64,000 bases of DNA from Erysipelotrichaceae bacterium (GCA_017404785.1 JAFRBQ010000002.1:116959-180958); one strand, 5' to 3'; shown: positions 38,500 through 46,924, counted from the first letter of the stretch. The notes: a model not told the origin generated them from the letters alone. A program made the numbers and translations.

Positions 38500-38828
38500 T
38501 TGTTGAGACGATTGTATTCGACGTAACACCCGTGATAGAACAGGTCGAAGAAGAAAGTCAGACCGTAGGTGGTGTAGACGTTTTTGGACATCGTGATGTT
38601 GCGTGATGAGATCATGATGTCTTTGCCGATATAGTAGATCAGTGCGTTTTCGTGAGAGATGACATCCTTCAGATAATTCTTGAGCAGCGTATAGCTGTCA
38701 TAGCCGATATTCTTGATGAAACGCTGGACGCTGCTGCGGGATACGAAGCACTCATCGGCGATCGTATAGATGCTGGTGTTTTCGATCGTATTGATATGAC
38801 TAAGAAAATTTAGACGATCCTTTTTCAC
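38487..38828 (-). CDS. Short RpiR-type helix-turn-helix protein
   Basis: 113-residue protein whose N-terminal half resembles the RpiR/MurR DNA-binding domain: TIENTSIYTIADECFVSRSS followed by VQRFIKNIGYDSYTLLKNYL. The sugar-phosphate-binding SIS domain of this family is absent, so it is either a truncated remnant or a small regulator of its own kind. The start is GTG at 38828, six bases after TATACA, so it is predicted to be leaderless. It follows an AT-rich lipoprotein gene on the same strand. Confidence 0.6.
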   Translation of the reverse strand: MKKDRLNFLSHINTIENTSIYTIADECFVSRSSVQRFIKNIGYDSYTLLKNYLKDVISHENALIYYIGKDIMISSRNITMSKNVYTTYGLTFFFDLFYHGCYVEYNRLNNKGQ

Positions 38829-38834
38829 GATTCC

Positions 38835-38840
38835 TGTATA
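38835..38840 (-). promoter_or_regulatory. Leaderless -10 box of the RpiR-like gene
   Basis: TATACA on the minus strand, then GGAATC and the GTG at 38828. The AGGAATC could also act as a weak ribosome site. Confidence 0.45.
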
Positions 38841-38869
38841 ACTACTTATAAACTGTTACATTAATTTGA

Positions 38870-40345
38870 TTATTCACTTACAACTTCCACGGGATATGAA
38901 CCGCAATCTATACGTCCTGTTTCAAATGTTGCCTGTTCATTATAACAATTTTGTATTAATCTCTTCCAATCTATTTCCTGCCCTGTCTTATTGATTATTT
39001 TTGAACCTGAACGCATTTCGATATTAGCAAGATCCTCTAAATGATTTTCTCCTTTAAGTGTTAAAACTTTATTAATTGTAATAAACTGATCAAACAAAGC
39101 CAGATTTGTTTCTTCTATATAAACACTATTCCATGTCCCTTCGATATTTAAATAATCAACATTTTCTGCGTGCAAATTTACCTTATATAGGTCATGTGAA
39201 TTAACTTGACCAGGGATTACACTATCAATAAGAAGGACTTTTGTATTATCAAAATTCAAAGTAACATCAGATTTTGCCGCATCATCTCTTATTTCCAGAC
39301 AGGCATATTTTGCATCTGGCACAGATTTTGAGTTCAAAGTGTCTTCAAATGTGGCTTTTAGATATAACAGCTCATAATCGTTTAGAAATTCTGGATTTCT
39401 GCTTCCATCAATTATGAGAGTGTTTCCAGCGAATATCTGATTTAAATTTGAAAGACCATTTTCACTAAGAAACAGAATAACATTTTTACCAACTTGTTCA
39501 TATGCTGCGCCGCCACAATCATTTACTGTTAAATCTAGTTTTTCGGCTATAACAGGTAAGCCGTCAATTTCTTCCGGGAGTTTTATAACATCAGCATCAA
39601 TATCGCCTAGAAGATCTGTATATACTCCGTATACAAATATGCCTTCGCTGTTGCAATTATTTACAACGTCGTTTTTCAGTTGATCCACTAAGTTATAATA
39701 ATAATAATTATCATAAAAGACCTCATCTCCAAAATAGTTTGCTGCATAATTTGGTATCGAAATAGTAAAGTAAGATTCAAGAGGATAGAACATTTCGGTA
39801 ACCCCATATTTGTCAATATCTAACCCTGCAATCTCAGCAACAGTCCCCTTCCTATATTTCAAAGCTTCAACAGGAATCTCGTATACAGTTTTTTTCTCTG
39901 AAAGCGAACTATTGGTTTCTGATTCATTTGTGTCCTGCGAATCTGTTTCAGAGATATTCTGACCAGAAGGTTTTCCTGAGCTGTCATACTTGAAATATGT
40001 GCCTCCTACAGGACAGTACTCATCCTTGTCAGCATCATAATCATCAATATCATAACCTTTTATTCCATCAAAAAACTCTATCTTACACGCATATGATGTG
40101 CCATCTTCACGATCTGTCAATTCAAGCTTATCGTTTTTAAGTTTAAACTCATATTCATATTCATCGCCAATGACAACTACATTCGTTTTCCATAACATGT
40201 TGTTGTCAGGATGAGACATCAGGATGTTATCGCTATCACGATAAAGACCAGATGGCTTTTTAGTAGATGTTCCTCCGGAGCTGCAACCTACTAAAGAAAT
40301 AGCTATTATAATCATGAGTATAGATGATATAAAAAACTTCTTCAC
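38870..40345 (-). CDS. AT-rich surface lipoprotein of unknown function
   Basis: 491-residue predicted lipoprotein. The signal peptide ends in the lipobox SLVGC with C21, followed by a Gly/Ser/Lys linker. Residues after about 120 contain a short Ser/Glu/Asp/Thr-rich linker (DSQDTNESETNSS), then a mixed domain with beta-solenoid-like spacing; I recognise no family. GTG at 40345 is the start because GGAGG lies five bases upstream; the ATG at 40357 is part of the ribosome site. Base composition and codon use are clearly more AT-rich than all neighbours, which suggests horizontal acquisition. The promoter contains a poly-G tract in its spacer, so expression may be phase-variable. Confidence 0.75.
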   Translation of the reverse strand: MKKFFISSILMIIIAISLVGCSSGGTSTKKPSGLYRDSDNILMSHPDNNMLWKTNVVVIGDEYEYEFKLKNDKLELTDREDGTSYACKIEFFDGIKGYDIDDYDADKDEYCPVGGTYFKYDSSGKPSGQNISETDSQDTNESETNSSLSEKKTVYEIPVEALKYRKGTVAEIAGLDIDKYGVTEMFYPLESYFTISIPNYAANYFGDEVFYDNYYYYNLVDQLKNDVVNNCNSEGIFVYGVYTDLLGDIDADVIKLPEEIDGLPVIAEKLDLTVNDCGGAAYEQVGKNVILFLSENGLSNLNQIFAGNTLIIDGSRNPEFLNDYELLYLKATFEDTLNSKSVPDAKYACLEIRDDAAKSDVTLNFDNTKVLLIDSVIPGQVNSHDLYKVNLHAENVDYLNIEGTWNSVYIEETNLALFDQFITINKVLTLKGENHLEDLANIEMRSGSKIINKTGQEIDWKRLIQNCYNEQATFETGRIDCGSYPVEVVSE

Positions 40346-40393
40346 ATTTACCTCCATATGTATAAAATTAATCTTATTTATTTGTATATGTGA

Positions 40394-40421
40394 ATAGTAT
40401 CCCCCCCCCAGATTTTGTCAA
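40394..40421 (-). promoter_or_regulatory. Putative phase-variable promoter with G9 tract in the spacer
   Basis: Minus-strand -35 TTGACA (40416-40421), spacer of 16 bases (40400-40415) made of AAATCT, nine G (40401-40409) and A, then -10 TACTAT (40394-40399). One extra G gives the optimal 17-base spacing; loss of one or more gives 15 or less. The start is expected near 40387. Confidence 0.7.
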
Positions 40422-40531
40422 GTTTCGCTCTTTTCATACGTTTAAATTTTATTAATTAGTATCTAACTAAAAAGGATCTGCTTCTTTTTTATGTAGAGAG
40501 TAAAATTCAGCTTGTCTTCAGATTAGTGATA

Positions 40532-40537
40532 TAGTAT
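40532..40537 (+). promoter_or_regulatory. -10 box of the rhodanese/thioredoxin lipoprotein gene
   Basis: TAGTAT, then six bases and the ATG at 40544. An overlapping reading, TGA-TATAGT with eight bases, is also possible. No ribosome site. Confidence 0.5.
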
Positions 40538-40543
40538 ATAGGT

Positions 40544-41650
40544 ATGAAAAAAGCAATAAGTATTCTGATGATCCTGTGTATGTTCATGTCCTTATCAGCC
40601 TGCAAAGCTGATGATACTTTGCCGCTTCCGGAAGTGGAAGACGGTATGCGAGGACAGCTGGGCATCGACAGGAATATCAATGAGAAGACGATCGATAAAT
40701 ATCTGGGCAGAGAGGATGCGGTATACCGCGATATGCGGATGCTGAAGGATGAAGCCAATTACGAAGCGATCGGCGGTGATTCCTATCTTTCAGGTTTTGT
40801 GAAAGGCTTTGAAGTCGTTCCTTATCCTTATCTGTGCAATGTCGAAGGACTGCCGGAAGAAGTCGGAAGTTCCTACAGCGGTTATACGCTGTTCACTCAT
40901 GATGAGAACGGATATACCGCCAACTATGAAGAATCCCTGCATATCCTGGAAAGTCTTTTCCCTAAAGACAAATATATCTTCCTGATGTGCGGCGGCGGCG
41001 GTTATGCCGGCATGACCAAAAACATGCTGGTGGAACTGGGCTGGGATGAGACGAAGATCTACAATGTCGGCGGTTACTGGTACTATGACGGTGACAACAA
41101 GGTCGAGACCAAGTATTCAGACGGTGGAAGCGATCATTACGATTTCTCGATAGTGAATTACCACAATATCGATTTCCTGACTCTTACACCGATCGCCGGT
41201 TCAAAAGCAGACAAGCAGGAAGACAAGATCACCGATGATCTGTTCATCGAGATCACTTCCTTACAACAGCTGGAAGAACTGGAAAAAGAGGGGAAGACCT
41301 TCGCTCTTTATGTCTATCTGCCGGGCTGTGTCTCCTGTGCTTCATTCGCTCCGATCGTCAGAGAATTTACCGAAAGCAATCAGATCGACATGTATGCGGT
41401 GGATCTGACGGTGCTGGCAAAAACAAAAAACTCCGTCAGCGACAGAGTTTCCTATACACCTTCGATGTTCATCTACGAGAACGGTGAAGTCAAGGCTTAC
41501 CTTGATCCCGGAAGCAATGATGATCTTCCGTACTATCAGACTCTGGAAGGTCTGAGCAGCTGGTTCGCCGGATATCTGGATATCGATGTCCTGCATTCGG
41601 AAACAGTCAGTCAGATCGACGACTGCGATACCGCCTGTTCATTGACTTAG
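40544..41650 (+). CDS. Lipoprotein with rhodanese-like and thioredoxin-like domains
   Basis: 368-residue lipoprotein; the signal peptide ends with SLSAC (C20). Residues about 100-190 look like a rhodanese-type fold with the loop FLMCGGGGYAGMTKNML in place of the usual active-site loop. Residues about 235-350 are thioredoxin-like, with LPGCVSCASFAPIV holding a CxxC pair and SYTPSMFIYENG as the cis-proline region. It should sit outside the membrane and handle thiols or sulfur; the substrate is unknown. It ends two bases before the convergent GH2 gene. Confidence 0.72.
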   Translation: MKKAISILMILCMFMSLSACKADDTLPLPEVEDGMRGQLGIDRNINEKTIDKYLGREDAVYRDMRMLKDEANYEAIGGDSYLSGFVKGFEVVPYPYLCNVEGLPEEVGSSYSGYTLFTHDENGYTANYEESLHILESLFPKDKYIFLMCGGGGYAGMTKNMLVELGWDETKIYNVGGYWYYDGDNKVETKYSDGGSDHYDFSIVNYHNIDFLTLTPIAGSKADKQEDKITDDLFIEITSLQQLEELEKEGKTFALYVYLPGCVSCASFAPIVREFTESNQIDMYAVDLTVLAKTKNSVSDRVSYTPSMFIYENGEVKAYLDPGSNDDLPYYQTLEGLSSWFAGYLDIDVLHSETVSQIDDCDTACSLT

Positions 41651-41651
41651 T

Positions 41652-43271
41652 TTAAAACTGTTCCTTATAGATCCTGTCAAGTCTCCTGTTGGCTTCCAGG
41701 ATCTTTTCTTTATTCACTTTGCAGATAGAACGGTCATAAGTGAACAGACCATTGACTTCTCCTTCGACATCGCTGATCTGAGTCATGATGAGACCTACAA
41801 GTCCGTTTCTGATCGATGGGATGACCATCTTTTCATGCATGCCGATGATCTTGTCCGTCAGTTCTTCTTCAGAATCGGTCTTGCCGTATCCCCAGGTGCT
41901 GCCTTTCTCGGAACGGTGTTCAGCGATATTTCTGATAAAGCCTCCGCACTCCGAGAGGAACAGCAGGTTTTTGCCGCCATTGAGTACCTTGTTGCGGAAA
42001 TAGATATGATAGGAATCAAAATCCGACTTGTCATCAAAGAACCATCCGGATGTTGAATCAAACAGTCTTTCCGGATCGCACTGCTTGAGGATCTCGTAGG
42101 TCCCTGATGCATCCTGCTGACCCCAGCCTTCATTATAGATCGTATAGGCGATGATACACGGATGGTTTTTCAGATGGGTGATCGTCTCTTTGGCCTGTTC
42201 CAGGAAGAAATCATATCTTTTCTGATCTTTGATCTTCTGTTTAAGATGGGTGAATCCGATCGTCGGCAGGATCGTGTCTTTAAAGAAACGGTAAGGTCCG
42301 GAATTGACCATATCCTGGATCACCAGGATACCGTGAAGATCACAGTAATAATAGAAGGCTTCAGCTTCGATCTTGATATGTTTCCTTAAGGTGTTGAAAC
42401 CGAGTTTCTTTATATTAACTACATCTTTTTCATAGTCTTCAGGATCTTCAGGCACATAGATGCCCGGTTCAAAGTAGCCCTGATCCAGTAGACCGTTGAT
42501 GAACAGCGGCTCATCGTTGAGGAAGAGTTTCTTTTGGCCATCGATCTCTCTGACACTGATCTTTCTTAAAGCGAAATAGGATTCGATCGAATCATTATCA
42601 GTTGAGATCTTCAGATTATAAAGATACGGATCAGCCGGTGACCAGAGATGAGGATCTTTGAAACTGATCGTGATATCTTTTTGATCAGTTGTCTCTTTAT
42701 ATCCTTCCGTTTCGATCATAAAATGATCGGCCTTGGAATCGATATGGATCTTAAGTGTATCCGCATCAGCGATCAGTTCTATACTATCGATACCGTTTTG
42801 CGGATAGGCTTCGATCCAGACAGATTGCCAGATACCGGATACCGGTGTATACCACATGCCTTTGGGATCCTTGCATTGCTTGCCATAGGGGTAGAAAGGA
42901 TCCAGGGTGTCCGTAACATCGACTTTCAGGATATTATTCTTTTTAAGATGGGAAGTGATATCGACAGAAAAAGGCAGATAGCCTCCTTCATGATGAGTGA
43001 GGAATGTATCGTTGAGATAAACATCGCAGACCTGATCGACAGCTCCGAAATGAAGGATCACTTTGTCGTCTGATCCGTAGAAATCGGCAGGCAGAACAAA
43101 GCTTTTTTCATAGTGCAGCTGCTCAGTCGGCCCTTTGTATCCGGAGAGTTCGGCTTCCGGTGGATAAGGTACATTGATGGTCTGATCATTGAGTTTCCAC
43201 TTACCGTTGAGCGAAAAGAACGAAGCTCTTTTCAGCTGCGGACGGGGATAGTATGTGTCATAGCTGTTCAT
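41652..43271 (-). CDS. Glycoside hydrolase family 2 protein
   Basis: 539-residue retaining glycosidase of the beta-galactosidase/beta-glucuronidase group. It has an N-terminal jelly-roll sugar-binding domain (WYTPVSGIWQSVWIEAYP), an Ig-like domain and a TIM barrel; YTIYNEGWGQQD holds the acid/base Glu and FLSECGGF the nucleophile Glu. It is much shorter than LacZ and has no signal peptide, so it acts in the cytosol. Substrate specificity cannot be read from sequence. TATAAT lies six bases before the ATG with no ribosome site. Confidence 0.87.
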   Translation of the reverse strand: MNSYDTYYPRPQLKRASFFSLNGKWKLNDQTINVPYPPEAELSGYKGPTEQLHYEKSFVLPADFYGSDDKVILHFGAVDQVCDVYLNDTFLTHHEGGYLPFSVDITSHLKKNNILKVDVTDTLDPFYPYGKQCKDPKGMWYTPVSGIWQSVWIEAYPQNGIDSIELIADADTLKIHIDSKADHFMIETEGYKETTDQKDITISFKDPHLWSPADPYLYNLKISTDNDSIESYFALRKISVREIDGQKKLFLNDEPLFINGLLDQGYFEPGIYVPEDPEDYEKDVVNIKKLGFNTLRKHIKIEAEAFYYYCDLHGILVIQDMVNSGPYRFFKDTILPTIGFTHLKQKIKDQKRYDFFLEQAKETITHLKNHPCIIAYTIYNEGWGQQDASGTYEILKQCDPERLFDSTSGWFFDDKSDFDSYHIYFRNKVLNGGKNLLFLSECGGFIRNIAEHRSEKGSTWGYGKTDSEEELTDKIIGMHEKMVIPSIRNGLVGLIMTQISDVEGEVNGLFTYDRSICKVNKEKILEANRRLDRIYKEQF

Positions 43272-43277
43272 ATCTTA

Positions 43278-43299
43278 ATTATACAATAGGGGCTATAAT
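43278..43299. promoter_or_regulatory. Divergent promoters, GH2 gene and small membrane protein gene
   Basis: Minus-strand TATAAT at 43278-43283 is six bases from the GH2 ATG (leaderless). Plus-strand TATAAT at 43294-43299 starts a message with a normal leader and GGGAGG ribosome site. Confidence 0.62.
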
Positions 43300-43327
43300 T
43301 GAAGATGATACGAGGGAGGATCACTGA

Positions 43328-43627
43328 ATGAAAAAACTGCTGATTTCTCTGACAGCGGGACTGGTGGTCAGTCTGCTGGGAATGCTGATAAATTATCGCA
43401 GTTATCTTAAAAGAGGATATCTGAAACTGTGCATCACGAATCACGGCGGAGAGATCACGATCCAGGATGGATTTGGTCTCAGATGTGTACATATCTATGC
43501 GATGGAGATGGGACAAAGCGGCAGCCAGTCACTGCGTTTTGCGCCTGTCAATCTGCTGATCCATATCCTGGTGATCGCTGTGATCGTTTATTTGATCATT
43601 ACGATATTCGAGAAAGTGAGACACTGA
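43328..43627 (+). CDS. Small two-helix membrane protein
   Basis: 99-residue protein with hydrophobic segments at about residues 3-21 and 74-93 around a roughly 50-residue loop holding two Cys. No family recognised. GGGAGG lies about ten bases before the ATG. It is followed three bases later by the rhodanese lipoprotein and then a tyrosine phosphatase, probably in one operon. The loop topology (outside or inside) is not clear. Confidence 0.65.
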   Translation: MKKLLISLTAGLVVSLLGMLINYRSYLKRGYLKLCITNHGGEITIQDGFGLRCVHIYAMEMGQSGSQSLRFAPVNLLIHILVIAVIVYLIITIFEKVRH

Positions 43628-43630
43628 AAT

Positions 43631-44005
43631 ATGAAAAAGGTGATCATCGCGATCATGCTGCTGATCTTATGTGCCTGCAATACCGGTAACAGTGCAGCCG
43701 AATATCATCTGATCTCACAAGAAGAAGCCAAAAAGATCATGGATGAAGAGACCGGTTATGTGATCCTGGATGTGCGCAGACAGGATGAATTTGACAGTGG
43801 ACATATTCCAGGTGCGATCTGTTACCCTAATGAATCGATCGATGAGAAGATCAGTGAGACGCTGAAAGACAAGAAACAGAAGATCCTGGTCTACTGCCGC
43901 AGCGGACGTCGCAGCAAGGAAGCGGCTGAGAAGCTGGTGAAGATGGGTTATGAGAACGTCTATGATTTCGGCGGGATAATCGACTGGATCTATGATGTAG
44001 AATAA
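43631..44005 (+). CDS. Rhodanese-domain lipoprotein
   Basis: 124-residue protein with a short lipoprotein signal (LILCAC, C16) and a single rhodanese domain. Key elements are VILDVRRQDEFDSGHIPGA and the active-site loop VYCRSGRRSKEAA with the catalytic Cys. It can carry a persulfide and transfer sulfane sulfur outside the membrane; the acceptor is unknown. It lies between the two-helix protein and the tyrosine phosphatase gene. Confidence 0.88.
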   Translation: MKKVIIAIMLLILCACNTGNSAAEYHLISQEEAKKIMDEETGYVILDVRRQDEFDSGHIPGAICYPNESIDEKISETLKDKKQKILVYCRSGRRSKEAAEKLVKMGYENVYDFGGIIDWIYDVE

Positions 44006-44019
44006 CGGAGATTTTTTTG

Positions 44020-44427
44020 ATGGAAGAGAAAAGAAAAGTGCTTTTTGTCTGCCACGGCAATATCTGTCGCAGTGTGATGGCTGAGTATATATGTAAGTAT
44101 CTGAAACCTGATCTTTATTGTGAATCTCGGGCTGTTTCTTATGAAGAAGATGGTAATGATATCTATCCGCCGGCAAAAAGATGTCTGGATAAGCATAAGA
44201 TCCCTTATGAAAGGCATCACGCCAGAAGGATCACTCAGGAAGATTATGAGACTTTCGATGAGATATATATTATGGATGACCTCAATCTGCGTTATATTAA
44301 CAGGATAATCGATGACCATGATCACAAGATCAGTCTGCTGTCTGAAGAGCAGATCGACGATCCGTGGTATACAGGCGATTTTGAAGGTGTTTATCAGCAG
44401 CTGGAAAGGGCGATAAAAGATCTGTAA
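44020..44427 (+). CDS. Low-molecular-weight protein tyrosine phosphatase
   Basis: 135-residue phosphatase with the P-loop VCHGNICRS (C-x5-R-S) near the N-terminus and the general-acid DDPWYTGDF near the C-terminus. In Bacillota such enzymes are often paired with tyrosine kinases of polysaccharide export, but no such kinase is in the window. The ATG at 44020 is preferred over the TTG one codon upstream; GGAG lies nine bases before it. It follows the rhodanese gene by 14 bases. Confidence 0.9.
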   Translation: MEEKRKVLFVCHGNICRSVMAEYICKYLKPDLYCESRAVSYEEDGNDIYPPAKRCLDKHKIPYERHHARRITQEDYETFDEIYIMDDLNLRYINRIIDDHDHKISLLSEEQIDDPWYTGDFEGVYQQLERAIKDL

Positions 44428-44445
44428 GATTTTTATCATAATCAC

Positions 44446-44474
44446 TTGACAGTCATATGAACCTCTGATATAAT
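44446..44474 (+). promoter_or_regulatory. Full-consensus promoter of the small membrane peptide gene
   Basis: TTGACA (44446-44451), 17-base spacer ending in TGA, TATAAT (44469-44474). It matches both hexamers perfectly and also has the extended -10. The leader then folds as CCATGAA/TTCATGG around 44482-44507. Confidence 0.85.
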
Positions 44475-44530
44475 CAAATTACCATGAAGGTAATGTAGTT
44501 TTCATGGGATGGTAAAGGAGGTAGAAAATA

Positions 44531-44677
44531 ATGTTAATGATATTATTTGGAATGTTTGGTCTTATGCTGGATCTGGCATTATCATTTGTCTGGCTGATCA
44601 TCAGGGTCTGCTTCTATCTGAGCCCATTATGGATCCTGATCTTCCTTCTGAGACCCAGAGGCTACAGACGCTACTAA
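44531..44677 (+). CDS. 48-residue hydrophobic peptide with basic C-terminus
   Basis: Small ORF reading MLMILFGMFGLMLDLALSFV, then a second hydrophobic stretch, ending LLRPRGYRRY. An AAAGGAGGT ribosome site lies about nine bases upstream and a full-consensus promoter drives it, so it is very probably translated at high level. It would span the membrane once or twice, with a positively charged cytosolic tail. A 65-residue ORF from 44509 in another frame is rejected because its start precedes the ribosome site. The role is unknown; DUF1836 and a membrane protein gene follow. Confidence 0.7.
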   Translation: MLMILFGMFGLMLDLALSFVWLIIRVCFYLSPLWILIFLLRPRGYRRY

Positions 44678-44697
44678 GCATAACTTATCTTACCTTT

Positions 44698-44738
44698 AAA
44701 GAGTGATCAGGCTGCTTAAGAGCAGCTGATCCTCTTTA
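44698..44738 (+). terminator. Long hairpin after the small peptide gene
   Basis: AAAGAG, GATCAG-CTGCT and the matching AGCAG-CTGATC, CTCTTT arms form a long stem. There is no clean U-run after it, so it may be a partial terminator or RNA stabiliser that sets the ratio between the peptide and the downstream genes. Confidence 0.5.
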
Positions 44739-44771
44739 ATCTATTGATCGAAAAAAGAAAAAGGGGGCAAT

Positions 44772-45329
44772 ATGTTAAGCAAGACGATTCCTGGCACGAA
44801 TATCGAATACGGCGGAAATGAAGATGCATTCTCGGTACTGAAACCGATGATCGAGATCACGGGAGGTTTGTCTCTCGGTCAGATCTGCAGGATCACGGGT
44901 CTTCAGGCTTCGACGATCCAAAACTGGGTCAAGCGTAAATTCGTACCGCGGCCTGAAAGAAAGAAGTATTTTGAGAGGCATCTGTCCAGAGTCTTACTTA
45001 TTTCAGCTTTGAGAGACTGTATGAATATCGAGGATATCGGAGAACTCATGCATCTGATCAACGGTGATACCGATGATGAGAGCGATGATATCGTCTCGGA
45101 AGAGGACCTCTATGATTATTTCTGCAAGGCTGTCAGCCGTCTGGATGAACAGTGTCTGTCTGAAACAAGCATTGAGGCAACGATCTCTTCATTACTTGAT
45201 AAAGTGGAGGAGATCAACTATGACAGGCTCTTAAAAGCTCTTAAGGTCATGGTCTATGCCTATATATCCGGAAGATGTCTTGAACAGATTGCCATCAACC
45301 TTGACAGTTTGAGAGGTGGTAGAAAATGA
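44772..45329 (+). CDS. DUF1836 family helix-turn-helix protein
   Basis: 185-residue protein matching DUF1836, a Bacillota family with an N-terminal MerR-like helix-turn-helix (SLGQICRITGLQASTIQNWV) followed by a recognition segment FVPRPERKKYFERHLSRV and a helical C-terminal domain. Probable transcription regulator; target and signal are unknown. Ribosome site AAGGGGG precedes the ATG. The stop overlaps the next gene as ATGA, so regulator and membrane protein are translated together. Confidence 0.75.
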   Translation: MLSKTIPGTNIEYGGNEDAFSVLKPMIEITGGLSLGQICRITGLQASTIQNWVKRKFVPRPERKKYFERHLSRVLLISALRDCMNIEDIGELMHLINGDTDDESDDIVSEEDLYDYFCKAVSRLDEQCLSETSIEATISSLLDKVEEINYDRLLKALKVMVYAYISGRCLEQIAINLDSLRGGRK

Positions 45330-46918
45330 AGAAAAAGAATAAAGGAATCTATCTGATCATGATGGCGATCGTACTGGCTATCCTGCTGATATTCTGCCAG
45401 TATATGTGCTGCATTCCTTTGAATCTGCACTCGCCGGCCTTCGTGATCGAACTGTTGTTCATCGCCCTGATCGTCTTTCTGTTCCTGGGTGGTTTCATAA
45501 CGGTGCCAAAGGAAGCCAGAAAAAGAAAGTTTTCTGCTTCGATCGGCATTCTGTCGATCATCATCAGCGTCTTCTTTATCGCGGTGCTGATCGGCACACC
45601 TTATACCGGTGGTCTGAGCAATTACCGTGATCAGTCACCGATCAGAGAGATCGATTTCGAACAGATCGAGGAATTCGATCCGAATCAGGTCCAGCTGGTC
45701 GACAAGAACACGGCCGTTCAGCTTGGTGATAGAGTCTTCGGTACTCTGGGATCAGATGAAGTATCACAGTATGATGTCGGAGATGACTGGGTCCAGATCG
45801 TTCTGAATGATTCACTGTTCAGAGTCACACCGATCGATTTCGGTGGGATGTTCAAGTATCTCATAACGAGGACGACGCCCGGCTATATCATGGTCGACTG
45901 TGAGAGCGGTGATGCGAAACTGGTGAGAAGCGAAGGCATGAGATACATGACCAGCGCTTACTTCAACGATAACCTGCAGCGTCATCTGTTCTTCAAAGAT
46001 CCGACTGCGATCTTCGGCAGCCCGAAGTTTGAACTCGATGACAATCAGAAACCATACTGGGTGACTCCGGTCTATGATGTGACCTGGGTAGGCAAGACCA
46101 GAGATATAAAAGGTATCTATATCACCGATCCGGTCAGCGGCAAGAGCGATTATTATGACAATGCTTCAGCTCCGAAATGGGTGGACAACATCTATCCGGT
46201 CTCCCTGGTCTACACACAGTTCATGCAGAGCAAGAAATATGAAAACGGTCTGTTCAACTGGTCCAACAAGGGCGTCGTGGAATTCACTGACGACTATGCT
46301 TATGTCCAGTTCGACCACAATGTCTGCATTTATACCGGCGTGACCAGTGTTGGCAAGGATGAATCAAATGTCGGCTTCGCCTATGTGAATCTGCGCAACG
46401 GTGAAGTATCATACATCAGAAGAGCTGGAGCTGAGGAATACTCTGCCAGAAGCTCAGCTGAAGGTGCTGTCCAGCAGTATCACTACACTGCCATCTTCCC
46501 GAGCATGGTCAATGTAAAGGGCGTCCCGACTTATTTCATGGGACTGGTCGACGGTGCGAATCTGATCAAGAACTACGCTTTTGTGAGCTATGAGAACTAT
46601 CAGACAGTAGCTGTCGGAAAGACCGTGGAAGAGGCATATAATAATTATCTGAAACTGATCGGTGAAACGGATACTCCAGTTGACAGCGGCAACAGCGAAA
46701 CGACACTGAAACACTTCACCGTCGATGAGGTCAGGATCATCGTGAAGGACGGCAACAGTATCGTCCTGATGAAGGACAGTGAAGGAAAGATTTACTGGTA
46801 TGATCTCTCGGGTTCCTACTATGCCGCATCATTCATCCATGAGGGTGATCTGATCAGCGCAAATGTCACCGGAGAGGGAAAGATAACCGATTTCATCTCG
46901 ATCACTCCGGTTGAATAG
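45326..46918 (+). CDS. Conserved membrane-anchored protein of unknown function
   Basis: 530-residue protein with three predicted membrane helices near the N-terminus (about residues 8-25, 35-58 and 70-90) and a large, probably extracytoplasmic domain. Repeated aromatic, beta-rich motifs such as KPYWVTPVYDVTWVGK and GIYITDPVSGKSDYY suggest a ligand-binding or PepSY-like fold, but I cannot name a family. It overlaps the DUF1836 gene and ends in a GAAA-loop terminator. It may be the effector or sensor controlled with DUF1836. Confidence 0.65.
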   Translation: MKKKNKGIYLIMMAIVLAILLIFCQYMCCIPLNLHSPAFVIELLFIALIVFLFLGGFITVPKEARKRKFSASIGILSIIISVFFIAVLIGTPYTGGLSNYRDQSPIREIDFEQIEEFDPNQVQLVDKNTAVQLGDRVFGTLGSDEVSQYDVGDDWVQIVLNDSLFRVTPIDFGGMFKYLITRTTPGYIMVDCESGDAKLVRSEGMRYMTSAYFNDNLQRHLFFKDPTAIFGSPKFELDDNQKPYWVTPVYDVTWVGKTRDIKGIYITDPVSGKSDYYDNASAPKWVDNIYPVSLVYTQFMQSKKYENGLFNWSNKGVVEFTDDYAYVQFDHNVCIYTGVTSVGKDESNVGFAYVNLRNGEVSYIRRAGAEEYSARSSAEGAVQQYHYTAIFPSMVNVKGVPTYFMGLVDGANLIKNYAFVSYENYQTVAVGKTVEEAYNNYLKLIGETDTPVDSGNSETTLKHFTVDEVRIIVKDGNSIVLMKDSEGKIYWYDLSGSYYAASFIHEGDLISANVTGEGKITDFISITPVE

Positions 46919-46924
46919 ACAGTC

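Noticed and set aside
40401..40409. C9/G9 tract as a sequencing error
   Set aside because: It falls precisely between good -35 and -10 hexamers at about the right spacing, so a functional explanation is preferred, though the exact length may be miscalled.
44509..44706. 65-codon frame overlapping the small membrane peptide
   Set aside because: Its start precedes the AAAGGAGG site, which instead serves the ATG at 44531; translation lacks coherent character.
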